Source: Nilaparvata lugens (lineage: Eukaryota; Arthropoda; Insecta; Hemiptera; Delphacidae). From it: DNA of 64,000 nucleotides. The stretch spans positions 16,060,635 to 16,124,634 of the forward strand of contig NC_052505.1 in NCBI RefSeq assembly GCF_014356525.2, written 5' to 3'. How positions within the stretch are numbered: position 1 is the first letter of the stretch; every line of letters starts with the position of its first letter. The notes below the pieces were generated by a model. That model was not told the origin of the DNA. It did not search any database and saw only the letters and a list, made by a program, of their open reading frames with translations. The position numbers were made by a program, and so were the translations under genes. Of this stretch, positions 1-10,060 are shown piece by piece.

Positions 1-91
1 TTACAGGAGCATGCTTTCGTGTGTGCTCACACATCATCAGCTGTAAGTTACAGTGTGTACTGTGAGCACACATGAAAGCATGCTCCTGTAA
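1..91. mobile_element. foldback element with 31-bp inverted repeats
   Basis: Arms at 1-31 and 61-91 are near-perfect inverted repeats (TTACAGGAGCATGCTTTC and its complement) around a 29-bp centre. TTACAGG...CCTGTAA ends suggest a short hairpin MITE, possibly with TTA/TAA target sites. The left flank is outside the window, so the target duplication cannot be checked. Confidence 0.7.
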
Positions 92-393
92 AATATTAAT
101 TTTTATTAAAGTGGATTTTTGACAACGTTTCAAGTCTATTCAATTATGGAAAAGTTCCACAACATCAACATTCACGCTACAATATTAGGTACTAGAGTTT
201 GTACCTTTCTACTCCACTTCAAAACTAGTGATTTTCTGTACTTAGTTGACTAGGAACAATTTCTCTTTCAATAGACTGTATTACGTACAAACTTGTGCAC
301 TCTTTCAAAAGTTCTTGACCTTTCTTAAGATCAACCACACTTGATCATAAACCTCTTGTTCTCTTGTATGAATTATATAAAAAAGTTACTCAC

Positions 394-504
394 ATCTTTG
401 GTAATCTTGCCATGTCCGTCGAAGTCATATAGTGTAAACGAGAATTCTTGACGATCTTTGGCTCCATCTCCACCATTTTCCACACTGACATCACATTCAA
501 AGCC
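394..504 (-). CDS. nkd: naked cuticle exon 3 (EF-hand exon)
   Basis: An internal coding exon of 37 whole codons (phase 0 at both ends). It is read on the minus strand from an acceptor (tttgttgcag then GG, at 505-506) to a donor (GAT then gtgagt, at 393-392). The translation contains FECDVSVE, then RQEFSFTLYDFDGHGKITKD. The CDVS-acidic motif followed by RQE(W/F)xFTLYDFD and an EF-hand loop is the signature of Naked cuticle/NKD proteins, cytoplasmic Wnt-feedback inhibitors that bind Dishevelled through the EF-hand region. Loop positions 1 and 3 are Asp, 6 is Gly and 8 is Ile. The twelfth loop residue must come from the next exon, which lies beyond position 1. The family assignment rests on recognised motifs; splice boundaries are read from the sequence. 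No frameshift or stop is present. Confidence 0.92.
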
Positions 505-1334
505 CTGCAACAAATTTTTCATAAGACTATGGTTTTACAAAATGTTTTCAGATTCATAAAATATAATAATACAGTATAAGAAATTGTATTTTATTCATGA
601 TTCATTGACTTCAACAACCTATCAGTTTGGTTTCACGAGAGAAGGATTCGAAATAGAAGAAGGTTTTTGATAATAGAATAACAATCAGTTTTGATATTTT
701 GTCAATGAAAGTTTCTCTTCACATACCGGTATGTATTTTGGAAAATATTCAACTATGTATTTCATTTATTTATTGAGAATTTTCTGTCTTCTGTGATAAT
801 AGCCTATGCTTTGTAGAATAAAATAAGTATATGATCTTATCTTATCTTGAAATTTACAGAGAAAACTATAATCAAATTTCAATTTTTATTCAAGTGACAT
901 AGGGTGCATAGGGTTCACTTATGCCACTAGGATTGGTTGGGGTCCTATGCCAATGAATACGAATTGGATCATTACCACGATTACATATGCCTATTTTATA
1001 TAGATAGAAGACAAGCTCACAAGTCCTACAGCAGTTTTTACTTTCCTTGCCCTACTACCATAGGTAAGGAAAGTATTGCTTTCCAAAAAAAATTAAGGTA
1101 CCCCAATTTCAAGTTTTCTATACGTTTCAAGGTCCCCTGAGTCCAAAAACATGATTTTTGGGTATTGGTCTGTGTGTGTGTATGTGTGTATGTGTGTGTG
1201 TGTGTATGTCTGTGAACACGATAACTCCATTCCTAATTAACCGATCGACTTGAAATTTGAAACTTAAGGTCCCTATACCATGAGGACCCGACAATAAGAA
1301 ATTCAATAAAATTCAATTCAAGATGGCGGAAAAA

Positions 1335-1992
1335 ATGGCGGATAATTACTAAAAAACCATGTTTTTCACGTTTTTCTCGAAAATGGCTCTAACGATTTTC
1401 TTCAAATTTATATCATGGATAGCTATTTATAAGCCCTATCAACTAGCATAAGTCTCATTTCTGGGAAAATTTCAGGAGCTCCGTAATATTCTTGAGAAAA
1501 ATGGCGGATAATGACTAAAAATCCATGTTTTTCACCGTTTTCTCGAAAACTGCTCTAACGATTTACTTCAAATTCATACCATGGATAGATATTCATAAGC
1601 ACTATCAACTGGCATGAGTCTCATTTCTGGGAAAATTCCATGAGCTCCGTTATATTCTTGAGAAAAATGGCGGATAATGACCAAAAACCAGGTTTTTCAC
1701 GGTTTTCTTGAAAACGGCTCTAACGATTTTCTTCAAATTCAAGCCATGGGTAGCTATTCATAAGTCCTATCAAATGACATGAGTTTTTTCCTTGGAAAAT
1801 TGCAGGAGCTCCGTAATATTCTTGAGAAAAATGGCGGATAATTACTAAAAAACCATGTTTTTCACGATTTTTTCAAAATAACTTGACCGATTTTTTTCAA
1901 ATTCATACTCTGTATAGTTATTTATCAGCTCTATTAACTGGCATGAGTCTCCTTTCTGGGAAACTAATGGGGGGTCCACCCCATCCTTGAGA
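1335..1992. repeat. tandem repeat, about 164-bp unit, four copies
   Basis: ATGGCGGATAAT recurs at 1335, 1501, 1667 and 1831, with a degenerate fifth start at 1993, so periods are 166, 166, 164 and 162 bp. Each unit contains TTTTTCACG, CTCTAACGATTT and GGAGCTCCGT. It is preceded by a (TG)n tract (1171-1210). The whole 1040-2060 block resembles a non-autonomous element with an internal satellite. Confidence 0.85.
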
Positions 1993-2611
1993 AATGGACT
2001 TTGTAACCTCCTTCTCGAGCATGAGGTAGGTAGGTAGAGCAGTTCATAAAAAGAACACATAGTCGAGATATTTCATCTGTAGAACAGCTGTTTTGACGAC
2101 TTTAAAAAAATGACGACTAAAAAAATCATTGAATTTCACAATTTACACAAAGGAAAAAGTACTCTGAAAACAATTATATATACACATATACAAAAGTCTG
2201 ATCGTAGTTTCGAATATGAGCAAGGAAAGTTGTGTGAGTGTACCACACCAGATTTTTTGGTTTGCTGTAGATTTGTTGTTGGAGTAGCAAACCCATATCA
2301 TCTACATATCGATTAATAATTCTTCAAATCATAATAATTAGTGAAATTCATTGAATAGTCAGTATGAGTATATTGTCATTTGGTATGAACTAGGGGCTAT
2401 GTATAATAGTGCATTATAAGCTGAATTAAAATAGTGTATTACTGGGTTGGTGTATAATAAGCTTGGTGTACGAGTGTAATCTAGTGTAGTGTAATCTACA
2501 TGAATAAACGAACTTCGGAAGACATTTCCAAGGAATCCATTTTGAATGAATGAAAAAATGAATGTTATTTCCACCATAACAAACAAAGAAATTCGACAAA
2601 CACTTTTTGGA

Positions 2612-2720
2612 AATCAACTTACCACTACATGAAATAAGGCTATTGTAATTGAACAAAACTAAAAAGAAACAGAACATTTCACAGAAATTTGTAAAAAAGC
2701 CTGCAAAGGCATAAGCCTGA
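2612..2720 (-). repeat. dispersed repeat, inverted copy of 4088-4198
   Basis: The reverse complement shares TTATGCCTTTGCAGGC, AATGTTCTGTTT, CAATTACAATAGCCTTATTT and GTAGTGGTAAGTT with the insert in the 4.0-4.5 kb MITE. The family is unknown. Confidence 0.6.
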
Positions 2721-4042
2721 GCGCAGGAAAACTATCAACATATTTTCGAATTACATACATCATAATAAATATAGGATATATACAATATCTCAAAGCATAA
2801 TAGATTGTCAAAGTGATGTTTTAGGCGATCAAATGAGGAGGGGGAAAATGAATAATATAAATGAATGATTAAAAATTTGTCATGCCATTATCATGCCAAG
2901 ATCACATTTGGTTGCCTTACCACTTCATTATTTGAAAAATGATTCAGTTATCTATATCTGATCACTAGTAGTTCTGTGAACAGTAGACCTCGCGCTCAGT
3001 GAGTTAGATTGACTTGTTGTTATGTTTTCTCAAAAATTAATAAATAATTTATCAATTAAAAATGTCTAGAAAAAATCCTAAATAAACATAGAGCTTTCTG
3101 TCCTATATCGACCGTGACGTGTCGTCCCGGAATGTGAGTGTGCGCGCTGTTATCAGGTCTGGCTGCAACTGTCTACAACGTTGATGGAAAGATACAATTT
3201 TCAAGATGTTCGATGTTTTTGAACGGGTAGTATTATAGTCCACTAGACAGCTGATTTATGATGAATAATTCTATAGTCTGATTTTTACGGTAATATTGGC
3301 GTATGAAGGAGGCTCCTTTTTCCTTTTATATTATCCTTGAAATGCAAAACTTCCAAAAACCTTGTATATACGTCGACGCGCAATTTAAAAAGGAACATAC
3401 CTGTCAAATTTCATGAAAATCTATTACCGCGTTTCGTCGTGAATGCGCAACATAAAAACAAATAAATATTTAAACATTAAGAGAAATGGCAAACCGTCGA
3501 CTTGAATCTTAGACCTCACTTCGCTCGGTCAATTATTATTTAAAACATGTTTAATCCACACTGTTTGGAATAATCTGGGACTAGTTCCATCAATTTGGAA
3601 ACTGCATACATTTTCCAATTGTTGCATAATTAAAATGAGTTTCTGTCCACAATATAAATTCCACAGACGTGGACCAGAAACACAGATTGAAAGAGTACAG
3701 CCGTTTTGAAGTGAGAAGGGAAAGCGACGCAAGAATGGAGAAGCCAGCAAGGCAGCCAACCGCTCCTGGTCCGATACATTATGAATGACCAACTTGAGTT
3801 TGTTCCAAGTTCCAACTTCCGAGCTATTACCGACTAATAATAGCCGAGACCCCCCCCCCACCTTCACCCAACCACTCACCAAGGCATTCAACGGCTCCAA
3901 AGACGCAAATTAAAATTTTAAAGCGATTCATTGCAGTTTGTGATCGTTAATTGGATTTCGAAAGGCTTGGGTTGCCCTATTCCCCCTCCCTATACACCCT
4001 ACCCTATCACCATCAGCCCTTACCAAACACGTCATCAGCAGC

Positions 4043-4506
4043 TATAGTGGGGTCCTTGTTTTAATGGCAGTATTTGATTAACATTGATGAGCTTATGCCT
4101 TTGCAGGCTTTTTTCCAAATTTCTGTAAAATGTTCTGTTTGTTTTTGGTTTTGATCAATTACAATAGCCTTATTTCATGTAGTGGTAAGTTAATTTCTAT
4201 CATTCGACAAAGCAGATAGCGCTAGACTCTTCTAACTCCGCAACGTTGCCTGATCGTTTTTTAACAATGTAGAAATATGATTAATTAAGAAGATATTTAA
4301 TCTCAATTATTATGAAAATTTAACATGTAATCATTGGAAATATATTTTTTCGACGAACAAAATATAATTGATTATTTTAAACAAGAATGAACAGTATATA
4401 TCACATGAGATATACCGGTATCAGATATCCTCTATAGAAGGCAGTGGCACGGCAAGGCTGTTCTCCTATCTTTCTCCATTGTCATTATAACGTGGACCTC
4501 ACATAA
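4043..4506. mobile_element. MITE of the GTCCACGTTATAATG family, with nested insertion
   Basis: The left end TATAGTGGGGTCC and right end GTCATTATAACGTGGACCTC are inverted relatives of the ends at 49931-50149 and 50371-50733. Inside it, about 110 bp at 4088-4198 interrupts the family sequence. That insert matches 2612-2720 in the opposite orientation (TTATGCCTTTGCAGGC ... CATGTAGTGGTAAGTT). Confidence 0.65.
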
Positions 4507-5699
4507 TCTCTAGGACAACTGAATATGAATCTGACTGGACTAGGGCTGCCAGATGACAGGAATTTTCCGGATATGTCCGGAATTTTAGCTCTGAGTCTGG
4601 GAATCAGGAAAACTTTGAAACTGTAAGGAATTTTAAAGAATTGAAAGAGGAAAATATAAGAAACAATATTTATTAAGGAGATTGTTATCAGAAAAAATAT
4701 TAATAATCAATTTTTTACAATATAAAAAATTATATTTCATTCAATCTGACCTAAGTCAGACAGACCACCAGACACATGCTTTTTATTGCTGGATATCTCT
4801 TTCAACAACTTCTCGTCTATTCTATGGAACTCTGCACATGATGTCTCCATCAAATTAAACTGTATCTACAGTAGAGCCCTAACAGAAGCTACAGCGAGTC
4901 TATTTCTCTCATTTGTCCACTGTGAATTCATTAATGAGAACACTCGCCCAACAAACGCGCTTGAATTGCAAATACAAAACTGTACATTTTGTTCAGTTCC
5001 ACCAGTCTCTCACAAGTTGGAGATTTTGAAGATTTAAAAATAATTTCCCATTGATTAACAGGTACCATTTCAAAAAGTCACCGTTTTGCTTCCTTGAAAA
5101 AGAAATTAATGCTGAAATGTCATCAAAAAGTTTTTTCATCATCCAACATTGACCGGAAATTTATTGAAGTCAGGGAATTTGTCAGTAAAAATGATTTTCT
5201 GATCTGGTAACCCTAGACTGAACATACAAATCCTCAAGTCTCTTTAATCCAAATTTCAAATTCAATCATTCAGAATTTAAAAACTTCTAGAAAAGTACCA
5301 CATGCTAAAGCCCAAAACAGTCTCAATTCTAGTTTATACACCAATCCAAATGTAGCTAGGTTATGACCATTTACATGACTGATAATAATTTGAAATGAAA
5401 GATTAATGCTTGTTTCATTGAGAGAACGAATTTGGAACGAGTGAGCTCGATGCACATCGATTTATGCATTGAAGAATCCAGGTGAACTTAAAGTTGGTTT
5501 CAAAAATAGACTGGAAACATGCTGCGAGAAGTGTTGTTGTGCCAGCAAACGGTAAAACATGGCCTTGAGAGCGGCGAGGCCGTTATTTTATTCCCACTGC
5601 TTACTCGATATGTTTACGAGCCCTTTCTTATCCGAAAATACCCGCCTTACCTGAGCGCAACGCGGCAACAACGCCTACTTACTATTGAACAAGTATGAC

Positions 5700-5871
5700 A
5701 ACTATCATAGACTAAATAAACAGGGGTTACATGATACTAACTAGTAAAAGTAAATACTACTACAACTCATTGACTCTACGGCCCTTGGAGAGCCTTGGCC
5801 TCCTCCACAAGCCTTTTTCATTCATCTCTGTCCTGTGCTCGCTGTCTCAACCTTCTTAAGGATTGAAGATT
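5700..5871 (-). pseudogene. non-LTR retrotransposon C-terminal remnant
   Basis: On the minus strand a broken frame reads QDRDE-stop-KRLVEEAKALQGP-stop, the usual C-terminal end of many LINE reverse-transcriptase proteins (DRDxWKRLVEEAK). The expected Trp codon is TGA. It is 5'-truncated and non-functional. Confidence 0.55.
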
Positions 5872-5976
5872 TACCACTGTGCTACTAGTATTTTAAACTG
5901 AATTTCTGTAAACGATTTGGGAATGATAGTACTGTACATAAATTGAAAAATATGTGTAACCTTAAATAAATTTGGG

Positions 5977-6055
5977 AGAGGAATAGCACAAGGTTACCTT
6001 ATTTTTTCTCTCCCTATCATTTTGATGATGTACTAATTGTATGAATAAATATTGA
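5977..6055 (+). repeat. LINE 3' tail (GCACAAGGTTACC family)
   Basis: AGCACAAGGTTACCTTATT followed by CTCCCTATCAT and a GAATAAAT tail also occurs at 21498-21540 and 44873-44945, all on the plus strand. It looks like the truncated 3' end of one LINE family. Confidence 0.6.
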
Positions 6056-6139
6056 AAATCAAATATTTTCATTCCATATTTTATATTCCAAAGTACCGGT
6101 AAATAAGGTGGAAGTAGCTAATTGAGGCGGATTCCCACA

Positions 6140-6240
6140 TGTCAGTATCAGTGTACATGTCAGTATAAGTGTACATACATGTCCGATACAGTGAAAATAT
6201 TATTCCCCTGAGCTCTAATGGGACTAATCGTACTCACTTG
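6140..6240. repeat. dispersed repeat shared with 17588-17690
   Basis: GTCCGATACAGTGAA ... ATTATTCCCCTGAG ... TCTAATGGGAC recurs near 17590 as GTCCGGTACAGTGAA ... TTATCCCCTTGAG ... TCTAATGGGAC. A diverged interspersed repeat of unknown class. Confidence 0.55.
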
Positions 6241-6582
6241 GTCGGACTGAGAGTAATGATAATTATCGACAGAAGCTATGTAAGGGTTGAAATATGCCTC
6301 CGAGGGAAATATATACTGTAGCAAGATTGTCTATTGGTGTGAACATAGAACAATTTGAAATTCTCTTTGATTTCAGTCAAGAGAGAGTTTGATGGTGTAG
6401 CAAAGAAGAAGAGACATCAAATCAACTTCTGGTATATCATGTGAGGAAGATACCGGTACCTTTACACCTTCTACGATTATGATTTAGGTATTGGAGTTTT
6501 AGAATGAATAAGAATCTACAGCACATCGCGCCTATAAGGTTCGACGATAGAGAAAAGATAGCACAAATCTATCTTTTGAAGC

Positions 6583-6790
6583 TCATGTGTTCATTTTTAT
6601 GGTAGCATTTATGCTATCTCTTCTTTGTGGTTTAAGTCTGGAGAGCACAACACAAAACACAATGCCTTCATTCTGAACAGTGTAGAGGGTCAGAGAGAGG
6701 GTGAATGGTGAAGTGAGAGAAAGAGTGAGTGACAAGAAGATTGCCGAGTAATTGAAGAGACGTGGAACAGTGGCGGAGGGGGGGGGGAAT
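6583..6790. other. GA-rich stretch in intron 2
   Basis: GAGAG-type repeats (6690-6740) and a 10-base G run near 6779. Several similar GAGA-rich patches occur elsewhere in the window (12295-12440, 16960-17020, 20740-20770). They could bind GAGA factor or simply be simple-sequence DNA. Confidence 0.4.
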
Positions 6791-7279
6791 ATTGAGGAAG
6801 CACTGTTTGGAGTTGCCATTCACCGACGTGATCCTACCTTAGTGAGAGGCATGCACAATATAATAATATAAAATTCCCATCTCATGTCTAAAGCATGACC
6901 TTCGTATATTATTATACCGATGGCCTTGTATCTCTTATGCTCTCTGAAGAGACAGCATCTTTCACAATAATAGCGCTTCCTATAACTTCATTGATTTATA
7001 TTTTTCAATAAAATACTTGAATTTGTCACAATTGAGTATTGTGTATTCGATTCTTACAAATCTTAAATTGTCTAACATTATCATATATAATTTTATTTTT
7101 ATTTGTTCAACATAAGTGTACATTATTTGAATTGAATGAGTGCCTTTATTTTGACCTAGGAGGGCGAAGTTAGGGCACAGTCGGCCTTCTCTTACACTTA
7201 AACCTCAAAATTATCTTGAATAGTAATGCGCAGACTGCAGATACTGCTGCTGATGAGATATTGTTATATCTATCCATGA

Positions 7280-7400
7280 TGAAAACACTGGGATTTTGTT
7301 AAAAAATACCACTTATTTATTATAAAATAACTTATTTTAGAAAAAGCTGTTATTTTATAATAAATAGGTGATATTTTTTGACAAAATCCCAGTGTTTTCA
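7280..7400. mobile_element. 121-bp foldback MITE
   Basis: Two arms of about 52 bp (TGAAAACACTGGGATTTTGT ... and its complement at 7349-7400) with three or so mismatches enclose a 17-bp loop. There is no coding capacity. Confidence 0.8.
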
Positions 7401-7930
7401 TTAATTGTAATGTGTTTGTGACACTTCTTTTTTCTCTCTCTTCACATCTATCCGATTTCTTTAGATAGAGAGGAAGACGTCTGGTCTTTCAACTGGGCAA
7501 CTTGAGCCAACTAACGCAAATGATCTGAGACCTGAGTGGACTTCAATTACTTCAAACTGAAGATTTGAAGTCAATCGTCCTTCCATTTCACAGTTGCTGA
7601 GTTTGATGCCTAGGTCTATAGACTTGTGCTTGGGCAATGAGAACGAATAAAATGAAGATCAAGAAAAGAGCAAAAGGGAAGAAGAAGACTTGAAAACGAT
7701 CTATGGTCGAAACTAGTCGTTAAAATATTTGAGTAAAGTTAAAACAAAAAAGGTAACTAATATTAATAATAAAGGGTAATATTATAAAATAATATTAATA
7801 TAGAGGGTAGTACAAGTTTTTATATTGTTTTTATTAATTTGAACAAAAGTAGCCCATATAGGTGGAGTGATTTTAAGAAGAGGAAAATTTATATAAATAA
7901 AATGTATCTATTCAATTATTTTTAACTTAC

Positions 7931-8145
7931 TTCGAAGTTGAGCTGTTGCTTGTTGTTTGGCGTGTTGGTGTTGGTGGTAGGGTTGTGGGTAGGGGTGGGG
8001 GTGATATCGATGAGTGGCAAAGTGGGGGTGGGTGAAGGGGGCGCAGGAGGTGGAATAGGGGTGGTGGGGTGGTGGTCGTGCTGTTGCTGCAGCAGCTCCT
8101 CCGTATCCGAGGGACGTCCATCACTGCAGTCCGTTGGCAGCACTG
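7931..8145 (-). CDS. nkd: naked cuticle exon 2 (low-complexity linker)
   Basis: An internal exon of 215 nt on the minus strand. The acceptor is tttgtttctag at 8146-8147 and the donor is GAA then gtaagt at 7930. It starts by completing a split codon (exon 1 ends in G; G+CA gives Ala) and ends in phase 0, so it joins both neighbours in frame. It encodes an acidic start (DCSDGRPSDTEELL), a Gln/His stretch, a long Pro/Thr/Asn-rich linker, and the end QQLNFE, which leads into FECDVSVE of exon 3. Vertebrate NKD has a comparable LKFEELQCDVS join. The low-complexity middle is typical of poorly conserved inter-motif regions in Nkd. The reading frame is open throughout. A SINE lies just upstream of its acceptor. 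Confidence 0.88.
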
Positions 8146-8174
8146 CTAGAAACAAATCAAACAATATAAATTAA

Positions 8175-8190
8175 TTAATTTTATTTATTA
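8175..8190. repeat. SINE target-site duplication, left
   Basis: TTAATTTTATTTATTA, identical to 8424-8439 on the other side of the SINE. Confidence 0.9.
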
Positions 8191-8423
8191 AAAGTAAATT
8201 CATATGGCTTTTGTTGGTGGGGACCCACCGCCTGAATATATCATTTAAGCCGTCAATGGGCCCTACGACTGTCATACTTCAGCCGGGACCGACAATTAAC
8301 GTGCCCATCCGATAACACGGGAGTGATCTGGTTAAAAAACTTTTGGTTATGAGAGGGATTGAACCCGGGATCTCTGTGCTGCTACGCAAGCACTCTATCC
8401 ACTAGACCACGGATCACTCCGTG
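8191..8423 (-). mobile_element. tRNA-derived SINE, full length
   Basis: Flanked by a perfect 16-bp duplication. Read on the minus strand from 8423, the head is tRNA-like: A box TGGTCTAGTGGATAG (8395-8409) and B box GGTTCAATCCC (8354-8364). The anticodon stem GTGCT/AGCAC closes an 8-base loop, so it is not a functional tRNA. A body of about 150 bp follows and ends CATATGAATTTACTTT. The same 3' end is found in the truncated copy at 19686-19723. An internal inverted repeat (CACGGGAGTGATC and GATCACTCCGTG) could fold. Its insertion lies just upstream of the nkd exon 2 acceptor. Confidence 0.85.
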
Positions 8424-8439
8424 TTAATTTTATTTATTA
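8424..8439. repeat. SINE target-site duplication, right
   Basis: Second copy of TTAATTTTATTTATTA. Confidence 0.9.
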
Positions 8440-8939
8440 ATTTTACAAAATATGATGAAAAACTTGGATGAAAATATATGCTGAGATATGATGAAAATAT
8501 ATTATAAAAGCTATGCAAACTAATGTAGGCTACAACACATGCACAACATGATATATTATGATACTGTATCCACTAAACTTTATAAAAAGCAACAAGAACT
8601 TCCGTGTATCCACTGAACTTGACGTACTGAAAACTAGACGTATTGAAGTTGCCTACTAGGGCTAGTTCTTGATTAACAGAAATCTTGACCAAGTGAATGT
8701 CACCCCACCCGTCTAACAGCCGTTGAAGTTGAGTAATAAGATTCTCTTTCTCTCTCATTTACTACTGATTCACCGCTCTCCCATTCCACATCCTTATCAT
8801 TTCCATGTTTGCTATCCTTCAAAACCTGTAATATCAACGCTGGCTTTCAACTGTTAAACGTTTTATCCTGCCACGCCGGTCTCTTTCATCTTCTGGCGCA
8901 AAAGAAAAAGAGAAAAAGTGGAATAATATGGTGGCGAAC

Positions 8940-9015
8940 GACGACGACGACGAAGAAGAAAAAGAAGAAGAAGAAGAAGAAGAAGAAGAAGAAGAAGAAG
9001 AAGAAGAAGAAGAAA
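8940..9015. repeat. (GAC)n(GAA)n microsatellite
   Basis: Four GAC units, then about twenty GAA units, followed by GATGAT and GGAGGA purine-rich degenerate triplets to 9090. Confidence 0.95.
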
Positions 9016-9460
9016 AGATGATGATGATGATTATGGTGGAGGAGGAGAAGTAGAAGAGGAAGAAGAAGAGGAGGAGGAAGAAAAAGAAGCCAGGTGTTGT
9101 AAATAACTGATGGATAATGTGCTGGAACAGTCGACTATGCCGGTAGCACAGATTAAAAAGGATGGAGATGAGGAGAACATTCATCAAAGTGCAAAGGAAA
9201 AACTAGTCGCCCTATCCAATAAAACTAAACCTCACCACACATCCATATATGGCACTCAGTTCAAATGCTCCAATATTGTAGTGTACTTTGAAATCATCTC
9301 CTTCATCTGCAGACAGTTCTTGGCAAAAGCAACCACTAAGTTGGTGAATAGCAGCTTGGATGTTGTAATGAATGGAAAAATTTAGTTACAATCATTTTCA
9401 GCCTTGAATTCAGGTAAGTCTAGGTAAGGTAAGGAAGGTAATTTAGGTAGGAGAAATAAA

Positions 9461-10060
9461 ATCGTTGGAGAGAGTAATGCAGATTCTAGAATCGTTGTAG
9501 AGAGAAAATGTTTGGATCTAAAATCGTTGTAGAGAGGAAATGTTGGATCTAAAATCGTTGTAGAGAGAAAATATTGGATCTCAAATCAAATCAAATTTAT
9601 TTTCCATTTTCAAGACAAAAATACAATTGAATAATAACATACTATTATGCAATATTGTATACAAAATAATACACTTAATACAATACAGGAAAAAAAATCT
9701 AAAATCGTTGTAGAGAGAAAAAGTTGGATCTTAAATCGTTGTAGAGAGTAACTTAATAGAGAGAAAATGCAGGTTCTAAAATCGTTGTAAAGAGTAACGT
9801 TGAAGAGACACGACGCAACTTCTAAAATCGTTGTAGAGAGTAACGTTGAAGAGACACGACGCAGCTTCTAAAATCGTTGTAGAGAGTAACGTTGAAGAGA
9901 CACAACGCACCTCCTAAAATCGTTGTAGAGAGTAACGTTGAAGAGACACGACGCAGCTTCTAAAATCGTTGTAGAGAGTAACGTTGAAGAGACACAACGC
10001 ACCTCCTAAAATCGTTGTAGAAAGTAACGTTTTAGTAAGAAAATGCAGGTTCTAAAACCG
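9461..10060. repeat. minisatellite with 31-bp and 46-bp units
   Basis: The core ATCGTTGTAGAGAG recurs every 30-32 bp at 9461-9554 and then exactly every 46 bp from 9781 (9781, 9827, 9873, 9919, 9965, 10011). The longer unit adds AACGTTGAAGAGACACGACG. The array is split at 9582-9695 by an inserted AT-rich element. Confidence 0.93.
9582..9695 (-). mobile_element. retroelement 3' tail inserted in the minisatellite
   Basis: CAAATCAAATCAAATTTATT at the left (a TTTGA-type repeat tail on the minus strand) and AT-rich DNA to 9695 interrupt the 31-bp array. This looks like a 5'-truncated LINE/SINE tail; ATCT is present at both junctions. Confidence 0.5.

Larger units (their letters stand above)
505..7930 (-). 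other. nkd: nkd intron 2 (about 7.4 kb)
   Basis: This stretch lies between the exon 2 donor (gtaagt at 7930) and the exon 3 acceptor. No further coding exon with Nkd-like sequence was seen. It holds a tandem 164-bp repeat near 1.3-2.0 kb, a MITE at 4.0-4.5 kb, a LINE remnant near 5.8 kb, LINE tails near 6.0 kb, a GA-rich patch at 6.66-6.78 kb and a foldback element at 7.28-7.40 kb. The rest is AT-rich and unremarkable. Confidence 0.75.

Noticed and set aside
8340..8423. tRNA gene on the minus strand
   Set aside because: A and B boxes are good, but the anticodon loop has eight bases, there is no proper acceptor stem, and it is the head of a SINE with target duplications.
9781..10056. CRISPR-like array (46-bp periodicity)
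   Set aside because: Whole units repeat without unique spacers and the host is a eukaryote; it is a minisatellite.
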